DNA of 64,000 bases. It comes from Acinetobacter courvalinii (GTDB lineage: Bacteria > Pseudomonadota > Gammaproteobacteria > Pseudomonadales > Moraxellaceae). The notes beneath the pieces are model-generated. The model was given only the letters and a program-made list of their open reading frames with translations. It ran no database searches and was not told the DNA's origin. The stretch covers positions 1,194,739 to 1,258,738 of the forward strand of contig NZ_BMDA01000001.1 of the NCBI RefSeq assembly GCF_014635545.1. The letters are read 5' to 3'. Made by a program: the position numbers and the translations under genes. This document shows, one piece after another, positions 37,812 through 46,009 of this stretch (its first letter is position 1; every line of letters begins with the position of its first letter).

Positions 37812-37927
37812 AGAATTAATTCAACAAACTGATATCTAAACACTTTTATAATTACTTTTTGGTCTTAGATTACAATGTTTGTTGACATAATCTTAAATAT
37901 TAAACACAATGTTTTCATTATATAAAT

Positions 37928-38581
37928 ATGTCTAAATTAATAACAATGCCTTCAATTTACCAACTTAAACCTACATTTCAAAACCTACTTCGTCCATTTG
38001 TGAAATGGCTTTATTTAAAAAAAATTACAGCCAATCAAATTACCCTTTCAGCGATGTTCATCTCTGTAATGCTAGCAATCGCTTTATACTATGTGTCTAT
38101 CAACCACCAGCCTGTAATCCTGTTTTTGTTATTTCCGGTATGGATGCTCCTTCGTATGGGATTTAATGCCATTGATGGCATGCTCGCACGTGAGTTTAAT
38201 CAACAAACAAAACTTGGCGCTTATTTAAATGAAATCTGCGATGTCATCTCCGATTCAGCACTTTACCTATGTTTTTTGGGCTTAGCCTTTATTAATTCCT
38301 TCCTATTGGGAGTGGTTGTATTTCTGGCGATTCTGAGTGAATATGCGGGTGTTATGGCACCTTTAATTGGTCAGGAACGCCGTTATGATGGTCCTATGGG
38401 TAAAAGTGATCGTGCATTTTGGTTTAGTTTAATTGCACTATGTGTCAGTTTCAGTTCGTATTTAAAAGAAAATAACTATTTAAATTCAATATTTTATTTC
38501 TGCAATGGAATACTTCTTTTTATTGCAGTACTGTTGATTTTGACAATTTATAACCGGATTAAAAATAGTATTAAAATCTAA
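37928..38581 (+). CDS. CDP-alcohol phosphatidyltransferase family protein
   Basis: A 217-residue membrane enzyme with the family motif DGMLAREFNQQTKLGAYLN, then EICDVISD. Two acidic positions of the classical D-x2-DG-x2-AR-x8-G-x3-D-x3-D motif are Asn here (NAIDG and GAYLN), so the exact reaction may differ from phosphatidylglycerophosphate synthase. Members move a phosphatidyl group from CDP-diacylglycerol to an alcohol. About five transmembrane helices are visible. It heads a six-gene operon that also encodes an acyltransferase and a CDP-diacylglycerol synthase, which would make its substrate. Confidence 0.85.
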   Translation: MSKLITMPSIYQLKPTFQNLLRPFVKWLYLKKITANQITLSAMFISVMLAIALYYVSINHQPVILFLLFPVWMLLRMGFNAIDGMLAREFNQQTKLGAYLNEICDVISDSALYLCFLGLAFINSFLLGVVVFLAILSEYAGVMAPLIGQERRYDGPMGKSDRAFWFSLIALCVSFSSYLKENNYLNSIFYFCNGILLFIAVLLILTIYNRIKNSIKI

Positions 38582-38591
38582 GGAAAATCAG

Positions 38592-40340
38592 ATGCAAGTC
38601 TCACAAAAACATGTATTTACTACTCATGATGATAACCAATTAGCTTATCAATATTGGCCAGCTGCTATAGAACATGACACTAAAAAAGCAATTATCTTAT
38701 TCCATCGCGGCCATGAACATTCGGGACGTATGGCACATTTAGTCAAAGAGCTTAATTTGCCAGAGTTTGATTTCTTTGCATGGGATGCACGCGGACATGG
38801 AGACTCACCTGGTTTACGTGGTGATGCACCAAGTTTCTCTGCTTGTGTGAAAGATATTCAATCTTTTGTACAACATATTGAATCGACGTATAACATTCTA
38901 TCAACCAATATCGCCGTCATTGGTCAAAGCGTTGGGGCTGTTTTGGCTGCAACATGGGTGCATGATTATGCGCCAAAAATCAGAGCTTTATGTCTCGCTT
39001 CACCTGCATTTGACATTAAACTCTATGTACCATTTGCAAAAACAGGTTTATCGGTCTTAAGCAAACTTAAAGGTAATTTCTTTATTACCAGTTATGTAAA
39101 AGCGAACATGTTAACGCATGATATTGAGCGTGCAAAAACCTACGATACAGATCCGCAGATCGCCAAGGCCATTTCTGTAAGAATGCTTTTAGGCTTATAT
39201 GCAGCATCGGAACGTATCATAAATGACGCACAGAATATCTTTGTTCCCACTCAAGTTTTATGTTCTGGATCAGACTTTGTCGTATTCCGTAAGCCACAAC
39301 AACAATTTTATGAAAAACTTCCTCATCCACGTAAAGAGTTTCATATTCTGGAAGGTTTTTATCACGATACCTTAGGTGAAAAAGATCGTCATATTGCAAT
39401 CGAAAAAATCCGCCGTTTTATTTTGCAAAGCTTTTCAGAAGATTATCAGGCTCCAGATGTACTGAATGCCGATAAAATTGGTTCAAGCTGTGCAACTGCC
39501 GAGCAACTCAGTAGTCCACTGCCCGCTTCTTCAATCAAGAATTTGTTTTGGAACTTAACCAAACGCAATTTAAAACTCGGCAGTAAATTCTCACATGGCC
39601 TGAAGATTGGTGAAGATACGGGTTATGACTCCGGCAGCACCTTAGATTTTGTCTATCGAAATCAAGGTGAAAGCAAGAATATTCTGGGCAATATCATTGA
39701 CCAGCAGTATTTGAATGCAATTGGTTGGCGTGGTATCCGCGTGCGTAAACAGCATATTGAGCAGTTATTGGCAAAATATGCAAAAATTTTGACTAAACAA
39801 CGTAAGGATGTGCGAATTCTGGATATTGCTGCTGGTCATGGCCGATATATTTTAGATGCAGTCAGTGAGCTCGCAACGCCACCTAAATCGGTATTATTGC
39901 GAGATTATAGTGAGTTAAATGTCGAATCAGGCACAGCATTGATTCAAGAACGGAAACTGGACAATATTGCTCAATTTGAATTAGGCGATGCGTTTGATAC
40001 TGCATCATTGGCCAAAGTTAAGCCCAAGCCAAATTTAGTCATTGTATCCGGACTTTATGAGCTGTTTAGTGATAATGACTTATTAAGACAATCACTCTCA
40101 GGTATTCATCAGGCCATGTTACAAGGTGGCTTCCTGATTTACACGGGGCAAATCTGGCACCCACAACAAGAGTTTATTGCACGTGCTCTCACCTCGCATC
40201 GTCAAGGTGATGCCTGGGTCATGCGTTTACGCTCACAAGCTGAAATGGATGCACTGGTTGAACAGGCGGGCTTTAAAAAAGTAGATCAATGTATTGATGA
40301 ATTTGGAATTTTTACAGTTTCGGTTGCTCAAAAAATTTAA
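38592..40340 (+). CDS. Alpha/beta hydrolase-methyltransferase fusion
   Basis: A 582-residue fusion. Residues 1-280 are an alpha/beta hydrolase of the monoglyceride-lipase type: FHRGHEHSGRM for the oxyanion loop, nucleophile in GQSVGAVLA, and late FYHDTLGEKDRH with the catalytic His. Residues 340-580 are a class I SAM-dependent methyltransferase with motif I ILDIAAGHGRYILDAV and a family-specific C-terminal segment. It starts 10 bases after the preceding stop with AAGGAAA as ribosome site. The combination with a PAP2-phosphatase fusion, acyltransferase and CdsA suggests turnover or modification of a phospholipid or lysolipid. Exact substrate unknown. Confidence 0.85.
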   Translation: MQVSQKHVFTTHDDNQLAYQYWPAAIEHDTKKAIILFHRGHEHSGRMAHLVKELNLPEFDFFAWDARGHGDSPGLRGDAPSFSACVKDIQSFVQHIESTYNILSTNIAVIGQSVGAVLAATWVHDYAPKIRALCLASPAFDIKLYVPFAKTGLSVLSKLKGNFFITSYVKANMLTHDIERAKTYDTDPQIAKAISVRMLLGLYAASERIINDAQNIFVPTQVLCSGSDFVVFRKPQQQFYEKLPHPRKEFHILEGFYHDTLGEKDRHIAIEKIRRFILQSFSEDYQAPDVLNADKIGSSCATAEQLSSPLPASSIKNLFWNLTKRNLKLGSKFSHGLKIGEDTGYDSGSTLDFVYRNQGESKNILGNIIDQQYLNAIGWRGIRVRKQHIEQLLAKYAKILTKQRKDVRILDIAAGHGRYILDAVSELATPPKSVLLRDYSELNVESGTALIQERKLDNIAQFELGDAFDTASLAKVKPKPNLVIVSGLYELFSDNDLLRQSLSGIHQAMLQGGFLIYTGQIWHPQQEFIARALTSHRQGDAWVMRLRSQAEMDALVEQAGFKKVDQCIDEFGIFTVSVAQKI

Positions 40341-40352
40341 ACAAAGACTTTT

Positions 40353-41723
40353 ATGCAAAATAATATTTTAGACCGCCAATCAGGTACATGGAAATGGGGA
40401 CTACTCTGCTTAGTCTTTTTAGCTCCATTTTTCTTTTTAACCTATGGTTTTGCAAATCAATATGCATCCAGCCTAAACGATGTTCCAAGTATTGTTTTTT
40501 CATGGGAGCATCATATTCCTCTTTGGGCCTGGACGATTGTGCCTTATTGGTCGATTGACCTTTTTTATGGCTTATCTTTGCTATTGTGCTGGAATAAATT
40601 TGAATTAAGACAACATATGCTTAGGCTATTTACAGCTCAGGTTATTTCTATCAGCTGCTTTTTAATTTACCCCTTAAAATTCAGTTTTGATCGTGCGGAG
40701 TTACAGGGTTTTTTTGGATTGTGGTTCGAGGTGCTGATGGGTTTTGATAAACCCTTTAACCAAGCGCCGTCATTGCATATCGTCTTACTGGTTATTCTGT
40801 GGGATTTTTATCGTCGTCATATCAATCCGAAATATCGTTGGTTAGTTCATATTTGGTCGTTGTTAATCGGACTGTCCGTCTTAACCACATGGCAGCATCA
40901 TTTTATTGATATACCTTTGGGTTTATTGGCTGGTTCGCTATGTTTATGGCTATTTCCACTCTCAGTGAAAGCACCTTATCAGAAAGATTCTGTACAGCAA
41001 TTTACACCTAAACACTTAAAATTAGGTACTTTTTATCTAATCGGTGCCTTGCTGTGTATTATACCTGCATTTTTATTTAAAGATATTTGGTTATGGATGT
41101 TATATCCAGCCATTTCCCTGTTCTTGGTAGCCCTGGCCTATTTCACAGTTCGGCCTCATATTTTTCAAAAACAACGAAACGGTCAAATGACGGTTGCCTC
41201 ATGGATGTTATTGGCACCCTATTTTCTATTTGCATGGTTGAATAGTCGATTGTGGACCCGTCGTCACCCACAAGACTCTCTGGTTCTGCAGCTCAACGGC
41301 GTAGAGGTTTATCTTGGTCGTATCCCATCTGCGAAACACACCAGACAATACGATGCTTTATTTGACTGCTGTGCTGAATTGGCGGTAAATCAGCATGTAC
41401 AACACTATGAAAAATTGAAGACCTTAGATTTAATCCCTATGCAGAGCACACAATTACTATTAGCCGCAGAAACATTTGACCGTTTTATGCAACCTTTGAT
41501 ACAAACCAATCGAACACATAAAGTTCTGATCTTTTGCGCGCTTGGCTATTCACGTAGTTGTAGTGTATTGATTGCATGGTTATTACAGCAAAACTATGTC
41601 TCTGGAGTTGATGAAGCCATTACTCTAATTCAACGATCGCGTCCCTGGATTGTTTTGAGTGAGATACATATTACTGAAATTAAATGTTTCCAAGAGCTGC
41701 TCGCTCAGGAGATACAGCAATGA
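40353..41723 (+). CDS. PAP2/dual-specificity phosphatase fusion
   Basis: A 456-residue membrane protein. Its first 210 residues are a PAP2-type integral phosphatase with several helices, the motif QAPSLHIVLL and the distal TWQHHFIDIPLG. Four or more further helices follow, and the last 150 residues are a cytoplasmic dual-specificity phosphatase with the Cys-x5-Arg loop FCALGYSRS. Both halves remove phosphate, the first from lipid phosphates such as phosphatidic acid or phosphatidylglycerophosphate, the second from proteins or lipids. It overlaps the next gene by four bases (ATGA). Confidence 0.87.
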   Translation: MQNNILDRQSGTWKWGLLCLVFLAPFFFLTYGFANQYASSLNDVPSIVFSWEHHIPLWAWTIVPYWSIDLFYGLSLLLCWNKFELRQHMLRLFTAQVISISCFLIYPLKFSFDRAELQGFFGLWFEVLMGFDKPFNQAPSLHIVLLVILWDFYRRHINPKYRWLVHIWSLLIGLSVLTTWQHHFIDIPLGLLAGSLCLWLFPLSVKAPYQKDSVQQFTPKHLKLGTFYLIGALLCIIPAFLFKDIWLWMLYPAISLFLVALAYFTVRPHIFQKQRNGQMTVASWMLLAPYFLFAWLNSRLWTRRHPQDSLVLQLNGVEVYLGRIPSAKHTRQYDALFDCCAELAVNQHVQHYEKLKTLDLIPMQSTQLLLAAETFDRFMQPLIQTNRTHKVLIFCALGYSRSCSVLIAWLLQQNYVSGVDEAITLIQRSRPWIVLSEIHITEIKCFQELLAQEIQQ

Positions 41724-42142
41724 AAATGAATTTTGTCGTAGTTAACCAATTACTCAAGCAAAGTCAGAGTCTCTTAAAATCAGGATATTTAGCTTTTATT
41801 TTCTCCATCATCGCATTATCTTTATTTTCGAAAATGCAGATCATAATTCCTCTTTTACTTGTTAGTGCTTTATTGGCGCTTCACCATTATCTATTTATTC
41901 GGATTGAGTTTGATCGCGGTCTGGTACAGCATATGATTGAGCGGTCTGAGGAGATAGAAAGTCTTACTCAGCAACTGGATCAATCGCTATTAAATTTGAA
42001 ATTGGTGCCCTCCAGTAAAACAGGTCGTGATTGGCCTGAACGCTTCAAAGGTTGCTTAAGACTCTTGAAAATACAGGTTGCTATTGTCTTAATACAATAT
42101 TCTCTATTTATTATCCTTTTTTATAAATTAGCGCATAGATGA
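41720..42142 (+). CDS. Small membrane protein of the lipid operon
   Basis: A 140-residue protein from the ATG at 41720, which overlaps the previous stop; an upstream in-frame start at 41684 would lie inside the phosphatase gene and is less likely. Two helices near 25-60 (YLAFIFSIIALSLF, then IIPLLLVSALLALHHY) and one at the C-terminus (VAIVLIQYSLFIILFY) flank a charged coiled segment with EEIESLTQQLDQSLLNL. Family unknown to me; its fixed place in the operon suggests a partner of the enzymes around it. Confidence 0.75.
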   Translation: MKMNFVVVNQLLKQSQSLLKSGYLAFIFSIIALSLFSKMQIIIPLLLVSALLALHHYLFIRIEFDRGLVQHMIERSEEIESLTQQLDQSLLNLKLVPSSKTGRDWPERFKGCLRLLKIQVAIVLIQYSLFIILFYKLAHR

Positions 42143-42149
42143 AGCTTGA

Positions 42150-42800
42150 ATGAAAAAAAATATAATCACGCAAACCGTTGCTCGTTTTATCGCATTTCTT
42201 ACCCGTCGCGGTGCTCGTTTACTGACAGGCGCACGAAGCTTGTGGGTAGGTTGTGAGCCCGAACTTAAACAACGTATCTACTATGCTAACCATAATAGTC
42301 ATATTGACTTCATTTTATTATGGTCGTCCTTACCAATTCACATTCGTCGAAAAACTCGTCCAATTGCAGCGTCTGATTATTGGCTAAAAGATGGATTTAG
42401 ACGTTTTTTAATCCAAGATACATTTTCCGGTGTGACCATCCAACGTAATCGTAGTGATCAGCAAGATCCGTTACAGCCGGTGAAAGATGTCTTGACGGAA
42501 GGCTATTCCATTATTTTTTTTCCAGAAGGAACTCGGAACTTAAATGATGATATCGAACTACTTGAATTTAAAAGTGGTCTATATCATCTCAGCCAACAGT
42601 TCCCCAATGTTGAAGTCGTACCTGTCTGGATTTCCAACCTAAAACGGGTGATGCCCAAAGGTGCATTTATTCCTTTACCCCTACTTTCTACGGTTATCTT
42701 CGGCAAACCTTTAGTGCTCAATCAATTCTCAGATAAAGAGCAGTTTTTAAAACATGCTCAGCAGCAATTATTAAAATTAAAAGAGGCAGAGAATCAATGA
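42150..42800 (+). CDS. 1-acyl-glycerol-3-phosphate acyltransferase family protein
   Basis: A 216-residue acyltransferase with the PlsC blocks: HX4D in NHNSHIDFILL (the catalytic His-Asp pair), a substrate-binding block with GVTIQRNRS, and FPEGTRNLN for phosphate binding. Such enzymes add a second acyl chain to lysophosphatidic acid to form phosphatidic acid. No clear membrane helix except a possible N-terminal amphipathic one. It overlaps the next gene by four bases, and phosphatidic acid is the substrate of the enzyme encoded there. Confidence 0.9.
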   Translation: MKKNIITQTVARFIAFLTRRGARLLTGARSLWVGCEPELKQRIYYANHNSHIDFILLWSSLPIHIRRKTRPIAASDYWLKDGFRRFLIQDTFSGVTIQRNRSDQQDPLQPVKDVLTEGYSIIFFPEGTRNLNDDIELLEFKSGLYHLSQQFPNVEVVPVWISNLKRVMPKGAFIPLPLLSTVIFGKPLVLNQFSDKEQFLKHAQQQLLKLKEAENQ

Positions 42801-43741
42801 GTCTGGACAACCTACAACAAACCTATCTACTGTTTGCAATCTTTGCCGTGATTTTAATCGTTGCCTCAAGTATTGGCTTTATTCTCAAACAAAAAGCTGG
42901 AACAAAGCCATCCCCAGTGATTGATAACTTGAATGCCCGTATCAATGCCTGGTGGATCATGCTGATTGTCTTGGCGGTAGCCATTCTATTGGGTAAAACC
43001 GCTTTTATTATCTTGTTTGGTGTCATTTCATTTTTTGCGCTACGCGAATTTATTAGCTTATTACCCACACGGCGTGGTGACTATCTGCCTTTGCTGATCG
43101 CGTTCTACTTTGTTATTCCTTATCAATACTATCTGGTCTATACCAACTGGTACGGACTATTTTCGATTTTCATTCCGCTTTATGTCTTTTTACTTATTCC
43201 CATTGCCAGTCTAAAGCTCGAAGATACTACACACTTTTTGGAAAGGAGTGCCAAGATTCAGTGGGGTTTAATGGTAAGCGTATTCTGTATTTCCCATGTC
43301 CCTGCCCTGTTAAACCTCGATTTACCCGAATTTAAAGGTGAAAAAATTTGGTTGGCGATTTGGTTGATTATGGTGGTTCAAGCTTCTGACGTATTGCAAT
43401 ATGTTTGTGGCAAACTTTTTGGAAAACATAAAGTAGCGCCGACACTTTCTCCATCAAAAACCGTAGAAGGCCTGATTGGCGGTATCATTCTGGCAACAGC
43501 TCTGGGTGTATTGATGTCATCACTCACCCCATTTAATTACTGGCAAGCAGCTTTGATCGGCTTGATTATATGTATTTTTGGTTTCTTTGGAGGGCTGGTA
43601 ATGTCAGCCATCAAACGTGACCGGGGTGTAAAAGATTGGGGACAATTGATTCAAGGTCATGGCGGCATGTTAGATCGTATCGATTCAATTTGTTTCTCTG
43701 CGCCGATCTTTTTCCATATTCTACGCTATTGGTGGAGCTAA
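42797..43741 (+). CDS. Phosphatidate cytidylyltransferase (CdsA family)
   Basis: A 314-residue membrane protein with about eight helices. The C-terminal signature is complete: SAIKRDRGVKDWG followed by GHGGMLDRIDS. CdsA enzymes convert phosphatidic acid and CTP to CDP-diacylglycerol, the precursor used by the CDP-alcohol transferase at the start of this operon. As the housekeeping cdsA of gammaproteobacteria normally lies beside dxr and uppS, this is probably a second, pathway-specific copy. It is the last gene of the operon and converges with the AraC-type gene four bases away. Confidence 0.9.
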   Translation: MSLDNLQQTYLLFAIFAVILIVASSIGFILKQKAGTKPSPVIDNLNARINAWWIMLIVLAVAILLGKTAFIILFGVISFFALREFISLLPTRRGDYLPLLIAFYFVIPYQYYLVYTNWYGLFSIFIPLYVFLLIPIASLKLEDTTHFLERSAKIQWGLMVSVFCISHVPALLNLDLPEFKGEKIWLAIWLIMVVQASDVLQYVCGKLFGKHKVAPTLSPSKTVEGLIGGIILATALGVLMSSLTPFNYWQAALIGLIICIFGFFGGLVMSAIKRDRGVKDWGQLIQGHGGMLDRIDSICFSAPIFFHILRYWWS

Positions 43742-43744
43742 CTC

Positions 43745-44770
43745 TTAATACGAAGAATGACCAATGCTTACTTCCCGATAGAACCTAGGCGTCACATTGG
43801 TCCAGCGTTTAAATGCACGTGAAAAATGAGAAATATCCGCATAGCCCAAATGATCTGCCACCTCTTGAATAGTGATCTTTGGCTGTTTTAATAAATACTC
43901 GGCCTGCTGTCTACGCACTTCAGCCAATAACGTCTGAAACGTTGTTTGCTGCTGTGCCAATTGCCGTTGCAATGATCTTTCTGAAATATGCAGTTTCCCT
44001 GCAACTTGTTTGATCGATAAAAAGCCCTCATGTTCATCATAAATCATGGCCTTAATCACAGCATCCAGACGATCCTTATCCATCCTTTTTTTTGCCAGTT
44101 TCTGTGCATCCTGCAGGCACTGTTGTCTGCTTAAACGCGCAAGCATGGCATCTGCAGTTTTGAGGGGTAAATGTAAGTATTCTTGCTTAAAAGTCAGGCA
44201 ATCCGCTTCAGTAGAGAACGCTACGTTTGAATTCTTGTCTGGATGGATTCTTTTATAAAAATCAGGCTGATCTTGCTGAAATTTATAATCAATTTCCAGA
44301 TTAACTTGAGCAAGATTTTGCAGAATTTGTCCAAAACCAAATATCAGAAAACAAGTGGCATGCTGATTTAATCGCTCCTGAGATAAAGGCTGAGCAAAAT
44401 ATAAATGCACTCTCTCCCCATCAATCCTAAGCCGAGGTTTAAAAACGGCACAATGTAAACCAATAAATTGCTCTAAAATCTCGATCGCATCGCCTAAGGT
44501 AGGTGCGGTGGTCGCCGCTATTCCTACATTGCCATAGCAAGACACCCGCATGTCTCGGGCAAGGTATAAACTAATTGCAGGTTCCCGGGTTAATGTAGCT
44601 GCTTTCTCTAGTAAATAATTGAAGATATTCAGGTCAACATACCAAAATGGCGCATCCAGTTTTTGGACCTGAATGCCTGTACCAGCCAGCATTTGCTGAG
44701 GTGAAACATTCCACTTTCCAACGACATCAACCAATAAGTTGACATAGCTTCCGGGTAATTCTGGATTCAT
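43745..44770 (-). CDS. AraC-family transcriptional regulator
   Basis: A 341-residue regulator. Residues 20-205 match the arabinose-binding-like domain (PF12625 type) common in OruR/ArgR-like activators. The two C-terminal helix-turn-helix motifs are LHISERSLQRQLAQQQTTF and TIQEVADHLGYADISHFSRA, ending in the usual RWTNVTPRFYR. It is divergent from the quinone-reductase-like gene, with 128 bases between their starts, so it likely controls that gene. Inducer unknown. Confidence 0.9.
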   Translation of the reverse strand: MNPELPGSYVNLLVDVVGKWNVSPQQMLAGTGIQVQKLDAPFWYVDLNIFNYLLEKAATLTREPAISLYLARDMRVSCYGNVGIAATTAPTLGDAIEILEQFIGLHCAVFKPRLRIDGERVHLYFAQPLSQERLNQHATCFLIFGFGQILQNLAQVNLEIDYKFQQDQPDFYKRIHPDKNSNVAFSTEADCLTFKQEYLHLPLKTADAMLARLSRQQCLQDAQKLAKKRMDKDRLDAVIKAMIYDEHEGFLSIKQVAGKLHISERSLQRQLAQQQTTFQTLLAEVRRQQAEYLLKQPKITIQEVADHLGYADISHFSRAFKRWTNVTPRFYREVSIGHSSY

Positions 44771-44898
44771 TCTCGTTCCATGACTTAAGGATAAATTGGC
44801 GTGAAATGGTAAATATTGGCAGCTTATGAACTATGCCAGTTTTAAGCTTTTCGGCATAGTTGATTTATCTAAAATGTGTTTATGAATGTGACTTACCA

Positions 44899-45597
44899 AT
44901 GAATATACTGATTGTTCATGCCCATCCAGAAAACTTATCGTTTACCGCAGCGTTAAAGAATAAAGCACAGGAAACATTTGAAAAACTCGGCCATCACGTT
45001 GAACTTTCTGACCTGTATGCCATGAATTTTAACCCTGTGGCTTCTCAAGATGATTTTGAAAGCTTAAACCAGCCTGATTACCTAAATTATGCCTTAGAAC
45101 AGCGTCATGCCTTCAAGCATCAGCAGTTTTCACCGGATATCCAGACCGAACTTGAAAAAGTACAACGTGCAGACCTGCTAATATTGAGCTTTCCTTTGTA
45201 CTGGACTTCCGTTCCCGCCATCTTAAAGGGCTGGATTGACCGTGTATTTGTATCAGGACTATTTTATGGCGGAAAACGCTTTTACAACCACGGCGGTATG
45301 CGTGGGAAAAAAGCCATGCTGTGTTTAACGTTAGGTGGTCGTGAGCATATGTTTGGTGAAAATGCCATTCACGGGCCGATTGAACATTATCTTGCACCGA
45401 TCCAGCGTGGGACATTGGCTTATGCCGGGTTTGAAGTGTTACCGCCCTTTATCGCTTATCACGTACCCTATATCAGCAACGAAGCCCGACAAAAACTGCT
45501 AATTGATTTTGAGCACTATGTGTCTCAACTCGATGCGCTACAGCCGCTTGAGTTTCCAATACTCGAAAATTTTGATGACAAGATGCATCCGCTTTAA
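44899..45597 (+). CDS. NAD(P)H-dependent flavodoxin-fold oxidoreductase
   Basis: A 232-residue enzyme of the NQO1/KefF/MdaB type. The start MNILIVHAHPENLSF at 44899 is the FMN- or FAD-binding strand and loop of the family; an upstream in-frame ATG at 44860 adds 13 unlikely residues. LSFPLYWTSVPAILKGWIDR is the conserved dimer and flavin block, and LCLTLGGREHMFG follows. It probably reduces quinones by two electrons, protecting from redox stress. Divergent from the AraC-type gene. A strong hairpin follows its stop. Confidence 0.9.
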   Translation: MNILIVHAHPENLSFTAALKNKAQETFEKLGHHVELSDLYAMNFNPVASQDDFESLNQPDYLNYALEQRHAFKHQQFSPDIQTELEKVQRADLLILSFPLYWTSVPAILKGWIDRVFVSGLFYGGKRFYNHGGMRGKKAMLCLTLGGREHMFGENAIHGPIEHYLAPIQRGTLAYAGFEVLPPFIAYHVPYISNEARQKLLIDFEHYVSQLDALQPLEFPILENFDDKMHPL

Positions 45598-45616
45598 TTC
45601 AAAAATTCAGCTCTCC

Positions 45617-45645
45617 ATGGACAGTCAAAGCAGTTGACTGTCCAT
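45617..45645. terminator. Hairpin after the oxidoreductase gene
   Basis: ATGGACAGTCAA pairs perfectly with TTGACTGTCCAT around a five-base loop, 20 bases after the stop codon. No T run follows, so it may act as a 3' stabiliser rather than a classical terminator. Confidence 0.5.
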
Positions 45646-45847
45646 CATATGGCTGGCATTGATCAAATCCCTATCACTTTAGATGGGTGAGTATTCCCCC
45701 CATCTAAATTCGCATGCTCCATCTTCTATTCCTCATTCATATAGCGATGAAACGTCAAGGAATCTTCATCTAGATGACACCATGCTGTCATCAGCACTGC
45801 CTAGAGTGTTGACATCTTTATTCTGGATGAAGCAGATGTTACAAAAA

Positions 45848-45982
45848 ATGAAACGATGGCTCCCCTGCCTTGCAATTGTTCCCGTGCTATTGGCACTCAC
45901 CGCCTGTAATGATTCAAATGACGATCAGGTTGCAGCGAAACCTGATGATGCCAAAAAACCTGTGATGCGCTGTGCACCATAA
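45848..45982 (+). CDS. Small lipoprotein upstream of phospholipase C
   Basis: A 44-residue peptide with a lipoprotein signal: MKRWLPCLAIVPVLLALTAC, where the lipobox LTAC puts the lipidated Cys at 20. The mature part is a short acidic tail, NDSNDDQVAAKPDDAKKP. In-frame ATGs at 45827 and further up would lengthen the N-terminus. It ends 28 bases before the phospholipase C start and may be co-transcribed. Function unknown; such small lipoproteins can anchor or escort secreted enzymes. Confidence 0.6.
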   Translation: MKRWLPCLAIVPVLLALTACNDSNDDQVAAKPDDAKKPVMRCAP

Positions 45983-46009
45983 CCATAAAGAACAATAAGA
46001 GGAAATCGC

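Noticed and set aside
41684-41719. Longer start for the small membrane protein of the lipid operon
   Set aside because: It would overlap the phosphatase gene by 40 bases and lacks the ATGA coupling that the ATG at 41720 has.
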